From Bdellovibrionales bacterium (GTDB taxonomy: Bacteria; Bdellovibrionota; UBA1018; CAIMNF01): a stretch of DNA of 64,000 nt. Within the stretch, counting starts at the first letter, position 1. Every line of letters begins with the position of its first letter. The stretch is taken from assembly GCA_947502835.1 (NCBI GenBank), contig CANNBJ010000002.1, positions 248,001 through 312,000 of the forward strand, written 5' to 3'. The position numbers were made by a program, and so were the translations under genes. Positions 49,676 through 58,247 of this stretch are shown here, one piece after another. Below the pieces are notes generated by a model. It made no database searches. It was not told the DNA's origin and worked only from the letters and a program-made list of their open reading frames with translations.

Positions 49676-50437
49676 ATGAGATGGTTGATCTTGCGAGGAC
49701 TGGTACGGGAGCAGCGGCATTGGGGTGATTTTCCAACACACATGAGGAACGCCTTGCGGGAGTTTGATCCTGAGGTGGAAGTGCACATGCTTGATTTCCC
49801 GGGCTTCGGAACGGAGTCGGAGCGCAGTTCCCCCTTCAGTATCGGCGAAATTGTGGATGATGTCCGGAACCGCTGGAAAACCATCGCATCAGACGGGCAG
49901 AAGCCATGTTATCTTCTCGCAATCTCCCTGGGCGGGATGGTGGCGATGAACTGGGTTTCCCGCCACCCCGAGGACTTCAAAGGATTGGTTCTCATCAATT
50001 CAAGCGCCACCGGGTTCAGTCCTGTAACCAAAAGGCTGAAGCCGCAAAACTATCCCAAACTTCTTTCTTTGTTTTCAAGCGGTGATGTGGGGATTCGCGA
50101 GCGAAAGATCCTTGAGATGACCACCAACCTCAGCGGGGAACGTCTGAGGGTCCTTTCCGAGAGGCATGCGGGATTTGCAAAAAAAGTTCGAAAAACAGAT
50201 GCGATCGCCCAGATCATATCGGCAATCCGTTTCCGTCCGCCTTCCCGGCTTGGCATTCCGCTCATGGTGCTCGGAGCAAAGGGAGATCGTTTGGTGGATG
50301 TCTCCTGTTCGGAACAGATCGCACGAAGATTCCAGGGCCACTTGGAGCTGCATGAAACCGCGAATCATGACCTGGCGACAGATGACGGGGATTGGATCAT
50401 TGCAAAACTTCGAGAGTGGATTCCCTCTGCCGGATGA
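49676..50437 (+). CDS. Alpha/beta-hydrolase
   Basis: The 253-residue protein has the nucleophile elbow LLAISLGGMVAMNWV (Ser84), the strand with the acid MVLGAKGDRLVDVSCSEQ and the late His in ANHDLATDD. It resembles carboxylesterase/BioH-like proteins, with an early RGLVREQRHWGDFP in place of the usual HGxG. The substrate is unknown. I start at the ATG at 49676; an upstream in-frame ATG at 49550 would translate through the two hairpins and add an untypical N-terminus. No strong ribosome site is visible. Confidence 0.85.
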   Translation: MRWLILRGLVREQRHWGDFPTHMRNALREFDPEVEVHMLDFPGFGTESERSSPFSIGEIVDDVRNRWKTIASDGQKPCYLLAISLGGMVAMNWVSRHPEDFKGLVLINSSATGFSPVTKRLKPQNYPKLLSLFSSGDVGIRERKILEMTTNLSGERLRVLSERHAGFAKKVRKTDAIAQIISAIRFRPPSRLGIPLMVLGAKGDRLVDVSCSEQIARRFQGHLELHETANHDLATDDGDWIIAKLREWIPSAG

Positions 50438-50449
50438 GGTGGCACGCGG

Positions 50450-51622
50450 TCAGAGACCCGGGATTCTGTGCCACTCCCACCAGGCACCTTTCGTGTCGAC
50501 AGAGTCTTTTTTCTGAAGTGTCCTGAACTTCAAGCCATCCGGGGTTTTCTTGAGACGGATGCTCACCTCCTCCGGAAGTGAAAGCGTCTTCTCGGTCTCT
50601 TCGAGCGAACTCAAGAATCCGTCGATTCCAGCTTTCCTCAAAGAGAGCACCACCTCCTCCGGCGAATGCCCAAGGGAAAAGTCATACTTGAAATACTTTG
50701 GTTCATACGGAATGCGGAGCCGGTCACTGATCGGGAGCAAACAAAAACCGGGGGGAAACCTGGAGGGAAGTTGGGGTGGACACTCCATCTTTCCAAGGTT
50801 TTCTTGAAGGTCTTTGGGAACGCAGAAATCGATGAAGCGATCCCTGATCTCCGAAAGTCGCTCTTGATGTTTTTTCTCGGTCGGCAGCTTCTTGAAAAGG
50901 AGGCTGTCGTAATGCCTTGTGAAGCGACCGATAGGGCCCGAGTATTTCTTGCAGCTGCCGAATCCCGGCATGAGAGCAGCGTGCAGATCACTCGGGCTCA
51001 GGTCCCAAAGCGCCTCGGGATCGACGAAAAATCCCCCGCGCATTTCAGGATGATTCAAGGCGTGAATCCTTCCCTCTTTCCCGATCCTGAATTGGTACGA
51101 TCGGTCGCCAAACGAAAGACCGCTCAGCCTTCCTGATTGGAACTGGAATCTGGATTTCGGCTCAGAGCCGATCCAATCCTTCAGTATGGAGCCTTCCGGC
51201 GGGGTCGAAAATTTCGCCCAATCACCGGTGGTGGCAGTTTTTGGGAAAAACCGGCCCAAGGGAGCATCGGAACGGAAAACAAAACCGGGTCCATCCAGAT
51301 GACCATCACGGAAGCTCCGCTCTTCCAGGGTTCCAGGGGCTCCAAAGCGGATCTCCCGACCGTTTCGAAGAGAGTTCTTCACGGAAGCAATGCGGATGAT
51401 CTCCGATTGGGACGAAAACTGGATCAAGAGTCCCTGATACAGACCATTTTGATCCTTACATGTGGCCCACGCGGGTCGTTTCGGGTTTGGATGAAACCTT
51501 CGCTCGGTTCCTTCCGGACAGGGTGGAATCTCCACCCCTGCAAACGCAGCAGCCCCCGTCAGGAGCTTGACTCCCGTCAGGCAAAGCGCGGACAGTGCGA
51601 GGGGGCGAATCATGAGGATCAT
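50450..51622 (-). CDS. Secreted protein of unknown function
   Basis: The 390-residue protein has a signal peptide (LALSALCLTGVKLLTGAAAFA) and several Cys (PPCPEGTERR, WATCKDQN, GSCKKYSGP, MECPPQL), suggesting periplasmic disulfides. The N-terminal half contains repeated G-rich beta patterns such as SFRDGHLDGPGFVFRS and FQSGRLSGLSFGDRSY, reminiscent of MORN-type repeats but not exact. I recognise no family. The start could be the ATG at 51622 or the one at 51613. The coiled-coil gene starts about 70 bases away on the other strand. Confidence 0.78.
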   Translation of the reverse strand: MILMIRPLALSALCLTGVKLLTGAAAFAGVEIPPCPEGTERRFHPNPKRPAWATCKDQNGLYQGLLIQFSSQSEIIRIASVKNSLRNGREIRFGAPGTLEERSFRDGHLDGPGFVFRSDAPLGRFFPKTATTGDWAKFSTPPEGSILKDWIGSEPKSRFQFQSGRLSGLSFGDRSYQFRIGKEGRIHALNHPEMRGGFFVDPEALWDLSPSDLHAALMPGFGSCKKYSGPIGRFTRHYDSLLFKKLPTEKKHQERLSEIRDRFIDFCVPKDLQENLGKMECPPQLPSRFPPGFCLLPISDRLRIPYEPKYFKYDFSLGHSPEEVVLSLRKAGIDGFLSSLEETEKTLSLPEEVSIRLKKTPDGLKFRTLQKKDSVDTKGAWWEWHRIPGL

Positions 51623-51689
51623 TTTGACTCGTTTCTTCAGGTATGAAAAGATATTTGAGTGACTGAAGTGTCTATGGAGGGACGAGTCA

Positions 51690-52757
51690 ATGGCTGTAAA
51701 TTCAAGCGTTCAAAACCCAATCAATCCGCAACTTCTGCAACAGCGGCTGCAGGTTCGGGAGCAGGAAATCAACGGATTGAAAATCCAGAACCGGCACCTG
51801 CTGACTCAAATTGAGGAGCTTGAGAAGCAGGCAAAGCCAAATCAAATTGACACGCAGTTTGTCGCTGACGAAGTCCGGAAGCATCTTGAACCGGTGATCC
51901 AGCATCTTTCCGGGACAATTACCTCTTCGTTCGAAGTGCTTCAGAGCACCATGCGTGGAATCTATCAACAAAGCCAACGCTCCCAAAAAGCGGTGGAGGA
52001 CATGTCGGCTTATACCCGGGAGCTCGAGATCCGGTTGAATGATCAACGAAAACAGGATCAGAATTTTTATCAAGACAGGATTTTCTCCATGATCGGCAAT
52101 TTCACCGACCGTTTGGAGCGGCAGATTGAAGTCCGGTTGAAGTCTCTGGGGACCGTGGAGGTTCTGAACGCCAAGCAAAATGAGATTCTCAACGAGCTTG
52201 AAATGCTGAAGAGCAACTTCAACGGTGTGCAAAAGAATTCCGAAGCAAGCAAGGGTGAGATCTCGAGGATCGAGCGGAACTCAAACGAGATTCAACAGAA
52301 GATTGTTGATGTACAAGTGCAGAGCCAGGGAGCGCTCGAATTGCTTCGCGATGCACTCCAGCAGATTCAGAACCACCGCGCTGAATTCAAGCTCATCCGT
52401 TCCGAACTGAAACTCACAATCGATCACATGAATGAAATTCTCACCAAGGTAGAGGAAGAGCGCAGCATCGGGGACGGAACTCTGAATGAAGAGTCCGGCG
52501 ACCATCTGATTCGCTCCCTCGTTGAACAGAAGCAGAAAGAAATTGAGGGAATGGAGAACACCCTGATCCGCGAATCCGCCGGGAAGTCGGAGGAGGACGC
52601 CGCGATCATCCTGTCCCTCCTGCGGTCCCAGAAGGAGGAGCTTCAAAGGGCTGCGAATCAAGCGAAATCCTATTTACAGGAAAGCTTGAACGCGAACTCC
52701 GACCCGTCTCCTGAAGTCATCCATGAGAGCAGTCCTGTCGGGGAAAAAGGCCAGTAA
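51690..52757 (+). CDS. Long coiled-coil protein
   Basis: The 355-residue soluble protein is almost all predicted coiled coil: LLQQRLQVREQEINGLKIQN at the start, then heptads through LERQIEVRLKSLGTVEVL and VEQKQKEIEGMENTLIRESA to near the end. No catalytic motif is seen. A GGAGGG site precedes the ATG. The stop overlaps the next start as TAATG, so it is translationally coupled to the HAMP-like membrane protein. A structural or scaffold role at the inner membrane is likely (inference). Confidence 0.85.
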   Translation: MAVNSSVQNPINPQLLQQRLQVREQEINGLKIQNRHLLTQIEELEKQAKPNQIDTQFVADEVRKHLEPVIQHLSGTITSSFEVLQSTMRGIYQQSQRSQKAVEDMSAYTRELEIRLNDQRKQDQNFYQDRIFSMIGNFTDRLERQIEVRLKSLGTVEVLNAKQNEILNELEMLKSNFNGVQKNSEASKGEISRIERNSNEIQQKIVDVQVQSQGALELLRDALQQIQNHRAEFKLIRSELKLTIDHMNEILTKVEEERSIGDGTLNEESGDHLIRSLVEQKQKEIEGMENTLIRESAGKSEEDAAIILSLLRSQKEELQRAANQAKSYLQESLNANSDPSPEVIHESSPVGEKGQ

Positions 52758-53305
52758 TGGAAAGGCCACCCGGAGTGGTTCAGAAGCCCAAGCGGCGCCC
52801 CTCCGTGCCGACCCCCCAAGGGCAGTCGGGGGATGGTGCTGCAAAACCCGCGGTAAGACCGGTCTGGTACAAGCGCCGGTACTTGGTCTATCCGAAATTT
52901 CAATTGACCCTGATTCTCCTCAACACCTTGATCACAACCGCTCTTTTCACGTTGACCATCTTTCTTGTCATGAGGAGCCACCTCTTCCTTGAGACCCTGG
53001 TTCGTCAGACGCGACTTCCCGCGCAGGGGTTGTTCATACAATTGATGACCGAACAATTGAGAACCCTTGTGTTCTACATGGTGATTGCCTTTGTGGTCAC
53101 CATTCTATCGACAGCGACACTCACGATGTTCATTTCACATCGGATGGCCGGCCCGATCAAACGATTGAGCGGATTCTTCTCCGAAATCGGGAGAACCGGA
53201 GAGTTCCCCCCCGAGATCCGATTTCGCGAGGGTGACTTTTTTCAGGAGTTGCCGCCTCAAATCAATGAGGCTTTTCTTGCGATTAAAAAAAGATGGCTTC
53301 GATAG
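52757..53305 (+). CDS. Two-helix membrane protein with HAMP-like domain
   Basis: The 182-residue protein has a Pro-rich cytoplasmic N-terminus, a first transmembrane helix (LILLNTLITTALFTLTIFLV), a periplasmic loop of about 35 residues, a second helix (LVFYMVIAFVVTILSTATLT) and a HAMP-like segment with SHRMAGPIKRLSGFFSEIG. HAMP domains pass signals from membrane to cytoplasmic effectors; here no kinase or chemotaxis domain follows. The coupled coiled-coil protein may take that place. It overlaps the RCC1 lipoprotein gene by 13 bases. Confidence 0.85.
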   Translation: MERPPGVVQKPKRRPSVPTPQGQSGDGAAKPAVRPVWYKRRYLVYPKFQLTLILLNTLITTALFTLTIFLVMRSHLFLETLVRQTRLPAQGLFIQLMTEQLRTLVFYMVIAFVVTILSTATLTMFISHRMAGPIKRLSGFFSEIGRTGEFPPEIRFREGDFFQELPPQINEAFLAIKKRWLR

Positions 53306-55584
53306 TGGGCAGGTTTTTGCTTCAAGGTGTTTCACTGGCTCTGTTGATGTCGGCCACAGGATGCGCCGAAATGAAGGCACTCGTGACAGTCCTGTTCACC
53401 AAATCCGCGGCACTCAGCACCTCGGCTTTTGAATTTGATGAGATCCACTCCGGATCCGGAGTGGTGTGTGCAAGTTTTCTGGACAAGAGCATGAGGTGTC
53501 TTGGCTCGGGGTCTCAAGGAAACCTCGGAACATTCAATTCGGGGCCTGCGGATTTGGAGGATCCGGTGGTTCTGGCGACGACGGGAAAGGAGTTCACCTG
53601 CATTGTGACGGGCTCCGAGCAGAAACTCTCGTGCTTCGGAAGAAACGATGCGGGTCAGCTCGGAAACTCCAAGCCCCGAGCACAGGTTCGACCCGTTCCT
53701 GTGGGCGACCTGGACAATGGAGGGGCTCAGGTGGTCGGCGTGAAAGAGATTTCGGCCGGGGATCGACATGCATGTGCACTCCTGAAGTCTGGGAGGGCGG
53801 TGTGTTGGGGTGACAATTCGCATGGCCAGCTCGGAAGTCCGATGCGTGAGGGCTTTGGGGCAAGGACGGTTTTGGAGAATGACAGGAGCCGGACTCCGGT
53901 CACCGGGGTCAAGTCCATCACCGCCGGCGCGAATTCGACATGCATGGTGCTGAGGGAGGATTCGGCTGTTTTCTGTTTCGGAGAGCGTTACGGATCGAAG
54001 AATAGTTTCAACTGGGTGCCTGCCAGAGTGGAGTTCGAGAATCAATCGGGGACACTCAATGAAGCCAAGGCGGTGGGATTGGGGCGGGGCTTTGGCTGCG
54101 CCTTGACCAAATCCTCAAAAGTTTATTGTTGGGGAAGAAACGATTCGAACCAATTGGGTGTCGGCAATTCTTCCGGGGGACTGGAACGCGCCACAGAGGT
54201 GCAAGTCGCATTTCCGTCCCCGGGCCCCCTCACGGGAATTCTCCAGATCACCGTGGGCGAATCCCATGCCTGTGCACTTCATCGCGAAGGACGCAGTGTT
54301 TTCTGTTGGGGCAAGAACGACAGCTATCAGCTCGGAAATTCCTCAGCACGGGGACTTACGGAGCAGGTCGCGATTGGCCCGAACAATCTTTCTCTCAAGG
54401 AGGTCCGTGAGGTGCGAGCTGGTCCGGATCGTACCTGCATTATTTCCATGAGGGGGGAGGTTTTCTGTTGGGGCAACGGGCGGAACGGACTTCTTGGAAA
54501 CTCTCTCACCTCCTCACCCTATCCCGTGAGGGTGCTCGACTCGAACCAGGATGGTATTTCGGGTGCAGCCGGCTTGGCAGTGGGGCATGACCACTCTTGT
54601 CTTGTGGAGGAGCGGGGCCGATTGTTCTGTTTTGGAGTCAATTCGCATGGACAAATGGGATCCATCAGATTCTCCGGAAAGGTTTTGGATTCGAACGGAA
54701 AACCTGTAACGGGAGTGACCGCCTTTGATGTGAATGGATCAAGAACCTGCCTGATCCACGGGGATCAACAAGGTCTGGGATGTTTTGGCGCCAGTAATGC
54801 GGGACTCTTTAATGAAAAAATTGAAAAAACCGGAGTTTCCCCGATTGATTTGAAGCTAGGGGGAGAGTCGCTCCGGAGCCTTGCAAGTGTTTCCCACTCG
54901 GCGAATCAGATCTGTGTAATCGGCAGGAATCAGGTGGTCACCTGCCAGCCTCTCGGAGAAGGTGCGCAGGGTGGCTATTCGCCTGTTGGCACCACTGGCC
55001 CGATCCGGGATCTGTGGCAGATCAGGACACGTGCTCGCCTCACTTGTGCGCTGACTCAGGAGTCGGGTGAAATCCACTGCTGGCGGCATGAGACGGTCAA
55101 CCAGGTGAAGGTAGCCGAGCTTGCCTTGATGGGCGGGGTTCCCTCGCGGGATTTCATCAGTCTTGTGATGTCGAACGAACAGGTTTGCGGAATCCGGGGC
55201 GCCGGGCGGGAGGTGTTTTGCGGAGGGATTCCGGATACGGGGCAGGTGAATCTTTCGCCTCTCAAGGACTCTTCCGGAAACCCCCTGAAGGGGATCTTGG
55301 TATTGAGCGGCGGGGACAGGCATGTTTGCGGGATCCGGGATACAGGAGGTCTTGTGTGCTGGGGCGACAATTCTTCGGGCCAATTGGGATTGAGGAATCT
55401 GAAGGAAAGCCAAGTTGCCGTTCAAGTGGATTTTGCGGATCCGCGCCTGAAACAACTGGAGCGAGTGAGTGCCGGTGAAAAACACACTTGTGTGGCAACA
55501 CCCCGGGAACCCGCATTGTTCTGTTTTGGTGAGTCATTCTTTGGTGGAAGTCATTCTGTTGATCCAGTAGAATACGCGCTATGA
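53293..55584 (+). CDS. Lipoprotein with RCC1-type beta-propeller repeats
   Basis: The 763-residue lipoprotein has the lipobox LLMSATGC (Cys24). Many RCC1-like repeats follow, each with a Cys in place and a CWGxNxxGQLG-type core (VCWGDNSHGQLGSP, YCWGRNDSNQLGVG, FCWGKNDSYQLGNS, VCWGDNSSGQLG). Two such propellers could fit in this length. RCC1 repeats in bacteria usually make protein-binding surfaces. It is probably exposed at the periplasm or outer surface. Its stop overlaps the GT39-type gene (ATGA). Partner and function are unknown. Confidence 0.9.
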   Translation: MASIVGRFLLQGVSLALLMSATGCAEMKALVTVLFTKSAALSTSAFEFDEIHSGSGVVCASFLDKSMRCLGSGSQGNLGTFNSGPADLEDPVVLATTGKEFTCIVTGSEQKLSCFGRNDAGQLGNSKPRAQVRPVPVGDLDNGGAQVVGVKEISAGDRHACALLKSGRAVCWGDNSHGQLGSPMREGFGARTVLENDRSRTPVTGVKSITAGANSTCMVLREDSAVFCFGERYGSKNSFNWVPARVEFENQSGTLNEAKAVGLGRGFGCALTKSSKVYCWGRNDSNQLGVGNSSGGLERATEVQVAFPSPGPLTGILQITVGESHACALHREGRSVFCWGKNDSYQLGNSSARGLTEQVAIGPNNLSLKEVREVRAGPDRTCIISMRGEVFCWGNGRNGLLGNSLTSSPYPVRVLDSNQDGISGAAGLAVGHDHSCLVEERGRLFCFGVNSHGQMGSIRFSGKVLDSNGKPVTGVTAFDVNGSRTCLIHGDQQGLGCFGASNAGLFNEKIEKTGVSPIDLKLGGESLRSLASVSHSANQICVIGRNQVVTCQPLGEGAQGGYSPVGTTGPIRDLWQIRTRARLTCALTQESGEIHCWRHETVNQVKVAELALMGGVPSRDFISLVMSNEQVCGIRGAGREVFCGGIPDTGQVNLSPLKDSSGNPLKGILVLSGGDRHVCGIRDTGGLVCWGDNSSGQLGLRNLKESQVAVQVDFADPRLKQLERVSAGEKHTCVATPREPALFCFGESFFGGSHSVDPVEYAL

Positions 55585-57122
55585 TTCACAAATGGGTGGG
55601 CACACCCGTGGCGCTTTTATTGATTCTTTTTCTCTATGCCTTTTTTCTTTGGAGTTTCAGCGTCCCCATGACGGGCGATCAGAAGGTGTACTTGACGGTG
55701 GCTCTGGAGATGATGGAAAGAGGTGAATGGGTGATTCCTTATCTCTTTGGTGAGCCGAATTTTTTGAAGCCACCCTTTCAGTACTGGAGCACCATTTTAG
55801 GTTGGAAAATCTTCGGGTTTGGACTGTTTGGCGCCCTTTTTCCCTCCGTACTTGCCCTGCTCGCATCTGCAATCCTGGTGAAAAAAATTTCAAAATCCGC
55901 GGATTGGAGCCCGGCCGTATTTTTTGCATCCACATTGGCGTCGATGACCTATGGAACGACTGCCCAAATGGAAATCTGGGTGGTTTTATTTTATCTGGCA
56001 TCCTGGCATCTGTATCTGGCCGGGAGGCTTGGATGGGCGTTTGGAGTGGTTGGGGTAATGGCTTGGATCAAGGGCCCACTGTATTCCGTGCTCTGGGGGC
56101 TTGGCTGGATTCTCCATGAGGTGTTGAATGGGTGTGCCCGCAATCTCCGCTCCCCGAGGACCTTGTGGAAGCTTGCCCTCGGGATCGGGGTGGGACTCTC
56201 CTGGTTTCTTCTTGCGGCGCGGGAATTTCCCGATGAAGTCATCGGGGTTTTTTTCAAGAGGGAGAATCTTGAGAAATTGAACACCCCTCTCGGATCGCCC
56301 TTGGGATTGTGGTCGGAGTTTCTGGGAACACTCTGGCCCATGTTGCCTTGGCTCTTGATCTGTCTTCTGGATCCGTTGAATCGTGCACGGATTCTCGGTC
56401 GATGGCGTTTTTATTTGTCATTCGGTATTTTTCCGGCCCTCTTCTTCACCTTCTTTCCTTATCGGGTGGGAACGTATCTCTATCTCCTGACCCCGCTCGC
56501 AATTTGGTGGATGAGCCCCAACCCTCCGAAGGCCGACACAAAAGGACTCCGGTTCCTTCAAGGAGTGGTGCTTGTTCTAGGAGTGCTTCTCGCGGTTTTT
56601 CTGGTACGACTCGGATCCGGGGGCTGGATTGGTCCGATCCTCGGAGGGTTTGCACTCTTGTCCGCGGGCCTCTGGATTGTTGGGCATTTTCGTTTGAGTC
56701 CTGCCCTGATTGCCATTTCCAGCCTCTGTTTGGTCAGTGCAGTGAGACTTGGCGGGATCGAGCTGGGAAGCCGCGATCTGGCCGGGTTGAAGAGTGCAAC
56801 CGCGGGCTCGGAGATGCCGATTGCCTACCTCATGGAACATGCGGACATCTGGCATGAGGTGGGATTGGTTTCCAGTGCGCTTGGAACGCGCGTGCATCTG
56901 CTCAAGGAGCGCAGGGAATTGCCAGCTTTCGTTGCTGCCGGTGGCCGGGTGATTCTTGCGGATGATCAGAGGGAGATGGAGGCCGGGTTGACTTGCGTGG
57001 AGTGGACCCGATTTAAACGGCGCATGAAGTTTCCACTGAGAGAGTTGATTGTGAAGGGGATTCCCGTCGATCGCCCGGAGTTGTACCGCAGTTTCCGGAT
57101 CTGTCATTCGCCCGAAACTTGA
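55581..57122 (+). CDS. GT39/ArnT-type membrane glycosyltransferase
   Basis: The 513-residue protein has about twelve transmembrane helices and the family's first periplasmic loop MTGDQKVYLTVALEMMERGE, with Asp in place of the usual DE pair (DQ), followed by the GEPNFLKPPFQYW motif typical of ArnT and protein O-mannosyltransferases. Such enzymes transfer a sugar from a lipid carrier to a protein or lipid in the periplasm. It overlaps the RCC1 gene by ATGA. A link between this enzyme and the RCC1 lipoprotein, for example glycosylation, is suggested by coupling alone. Confidence 0.88.
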   Translation: MIHKWVGTPVALLLILFLYAFFLWSFSVPMTGDQKVYLTVALEMMERGEWVIPYLFGEPNFLKPPFQYWSTILGWKIFGFGLFGALFPSVLALLASAILVKKISKSADWSPAVFFASTLASMTYGTTAQMEIWVVLFYLASWHLYLAGRLGWAFGVVGVMAWIKGPLYSVLWGLGWILHEVLNGCARNLRSPRTLWKLALGIGVGLSWFLLAAREFPDEVIGVFFKRENLEKLNTPLGSPLGLWSEFLGTLWPMLPWLLICLLDPLNRARILGRWRFYLSFGIFPALFFTFFPYRVGTYLYLLTPLAIWWMSPNPPKADTKGLRFLQGVVLVLGVLLAVFLVRLGSGGWIGPILGGFALLSAGLWIVGHFRLSPALIAISSLCLVSAVRLGGIELGSRDLAGLKSATAGSEMPIAYLMEHADIWHEVGLVSSALGTRVHLLKERRELPAFVAAGGRVILADDQREMEAGLTCVEWTRFKRRMKFPLRELIVKGIPVDRPELYRSFRICHSPET

Positions 57123-57155
57123 CAGCACACGATAGCGAGTTTAGGTATTCAGTGT

Positions 57156-57371
57156 ATGCCGTTGTACGAATATGCCTGTGAACCATGCCAAAGCACCTTC
57201 GAGGTTACGCAGAGTTTTAGTGAGGAGCCTTTGAAAAACTGTCCGAAGTGCGGAGCTGCAGTGAAGAAACTCATGAGTCTTGGCGGCTTCGCTCTTCGAG
57301 GCGGAGGATGGTACACCACGGACTACAAAAAAACCTCCAAGGAACCCAAAGGGTCCTCTTCGGAGGGTTGA
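57156..57371 (+). CDS. FmdB-type zinc-ribbon protein
   Basis: The 71-residue protein is a FmdB-family zinc ribbon: MPLYEYACEPC with Cys8 and Cys11, then NCPKCGAAVKKLMS with Cys29 and Cys32. A short glycine-rich and Ser/Lys-rich tail follows. FmdB proteins are small regulatory or scaffold proteins of unknown detail. The TGA overlaps the next start as TGATG, coupling it to the GT2 gene. Confidence 0.93.
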   Translation: MPLYEYACEPCQSTFEVTQSFSEEPLKNCPKCGAAVKKLMSLGGFALRGGGWYTTDYKKTSKEPKGSSSEG

Positions 57372-58222
57372 TGGTTCCGATGTACGCACAGCGTGTTGCT
57401 GTGGTGATCACAACCTACAATAACCCGAGAAGTCTTGAACTCTGCTTGCTCTCCCTTCGGGAACAAACCTTCATGAACTTTGAAGTTCACATTGCCGATG
57501 ATGGATCCGGTGATGAGACGCGGCAATTGATTCTCACGCTTAAAAGGGACCTGCCGTTTGAGATCTATCATCATTGGCATCCGGATGAGGGATATCGAAA
57601 GGCAAAGATCAACAACTCCGTGTTTCGGGATCTTGACCCCTCGCGGATCGGAATCGTGGTGTGCGTCGACCATGATGTGATCCTTCATCCGAGATTTGTG
57701 GAAGACCACTTTCGGATTCACAAAAAGGAGGGCTTCTCCCCGCTCCTTTTCATGGGAAGAAGGATTGATCTTGGCCCTGAATTGAGCAAAAGGCTGGATT
57801 CCGGAAATGTGTTCCGCTTTCAAAGGGGGCTTTCTCTCGGATTGGTGATGTCCGCCCTTTGCGGCGAGACAAAAAACATTCTTCGCTCAGTCCGTCTGGA
57901 GGGGCCGCAGTGGCTGTTGAAGCTCCTGAAGCGTGACAGGGTGTTTGATCTTTTAGGTTCGAACTATTCGATCGATCTGAAAACGCTCCAGGATGTGAAC
58001 GGCTACAATGAGGACTTCAAGAGCTATTGGGGAGAGGATGGAGATCTCTTTGTGCGGATCAGAAACAAGGGGATCAGGCACTTTGGGATCATCGGATACG
58101 CGATACAATGGCACATCCACCACAAAAGACTGACCGAGACTCCCGAACATGTTGAAGCCTACCAGGCGCTTCTCTCGGATCGATCCTACGTTCAATGTAA
58201 AAACGGGATCAGAAAGATCTGA
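57371..58222 (+). CDS. Family 2 glycosyltransferase
   Basis: The 283-residue enzyme has a GT-A fold: VAVVITTYNNPRSLELCLLS, IADDGSGDETRQL, VVCVDHDVILHPRFVEDH (acidic nucleotide-sugar/metal motif) and SYWGEDGDLFVRIRNKG (catalytic ED region). There is no transmembrane segment, so it acts in the cytoplasm on a nucleotide sugar and a lipid or protein acceptor. I start at the ATG at 57371, with GGAGGG upstream; earlier in-frame codons run through the FmdB gene. It is the last gene of the coupled group from 51690. Confidence 0.92.
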   Translation: MVPMYAQRVAVVITTYNNPRSLELCLLSLREQTFMNFEVHIADDGSGDETRQLILTLKRDLPFEIYHHWHPDEGYRKAKINNSVFRDLDPSRIGIVVCVDHDVILHPRFVEDHFRIHKKEGFSPLLFMGRRIDLGPELSKRLDSGNVFRFQRGLSLGLVMSALCGETKNILRSVRLEGPQWLLKLLKRDRVFDLLGSNYSIDLKTLQDVNGYNEDFKSYWGEDGDLFVRIRNKGIRHFGIIGYAIQWHIHHKRLTETPEHVEAYQALLSDRSYVQCKNGIRKI

Positions 58223-58247
58223 CCTGGCTTCGTGATTTCAAACGCTC

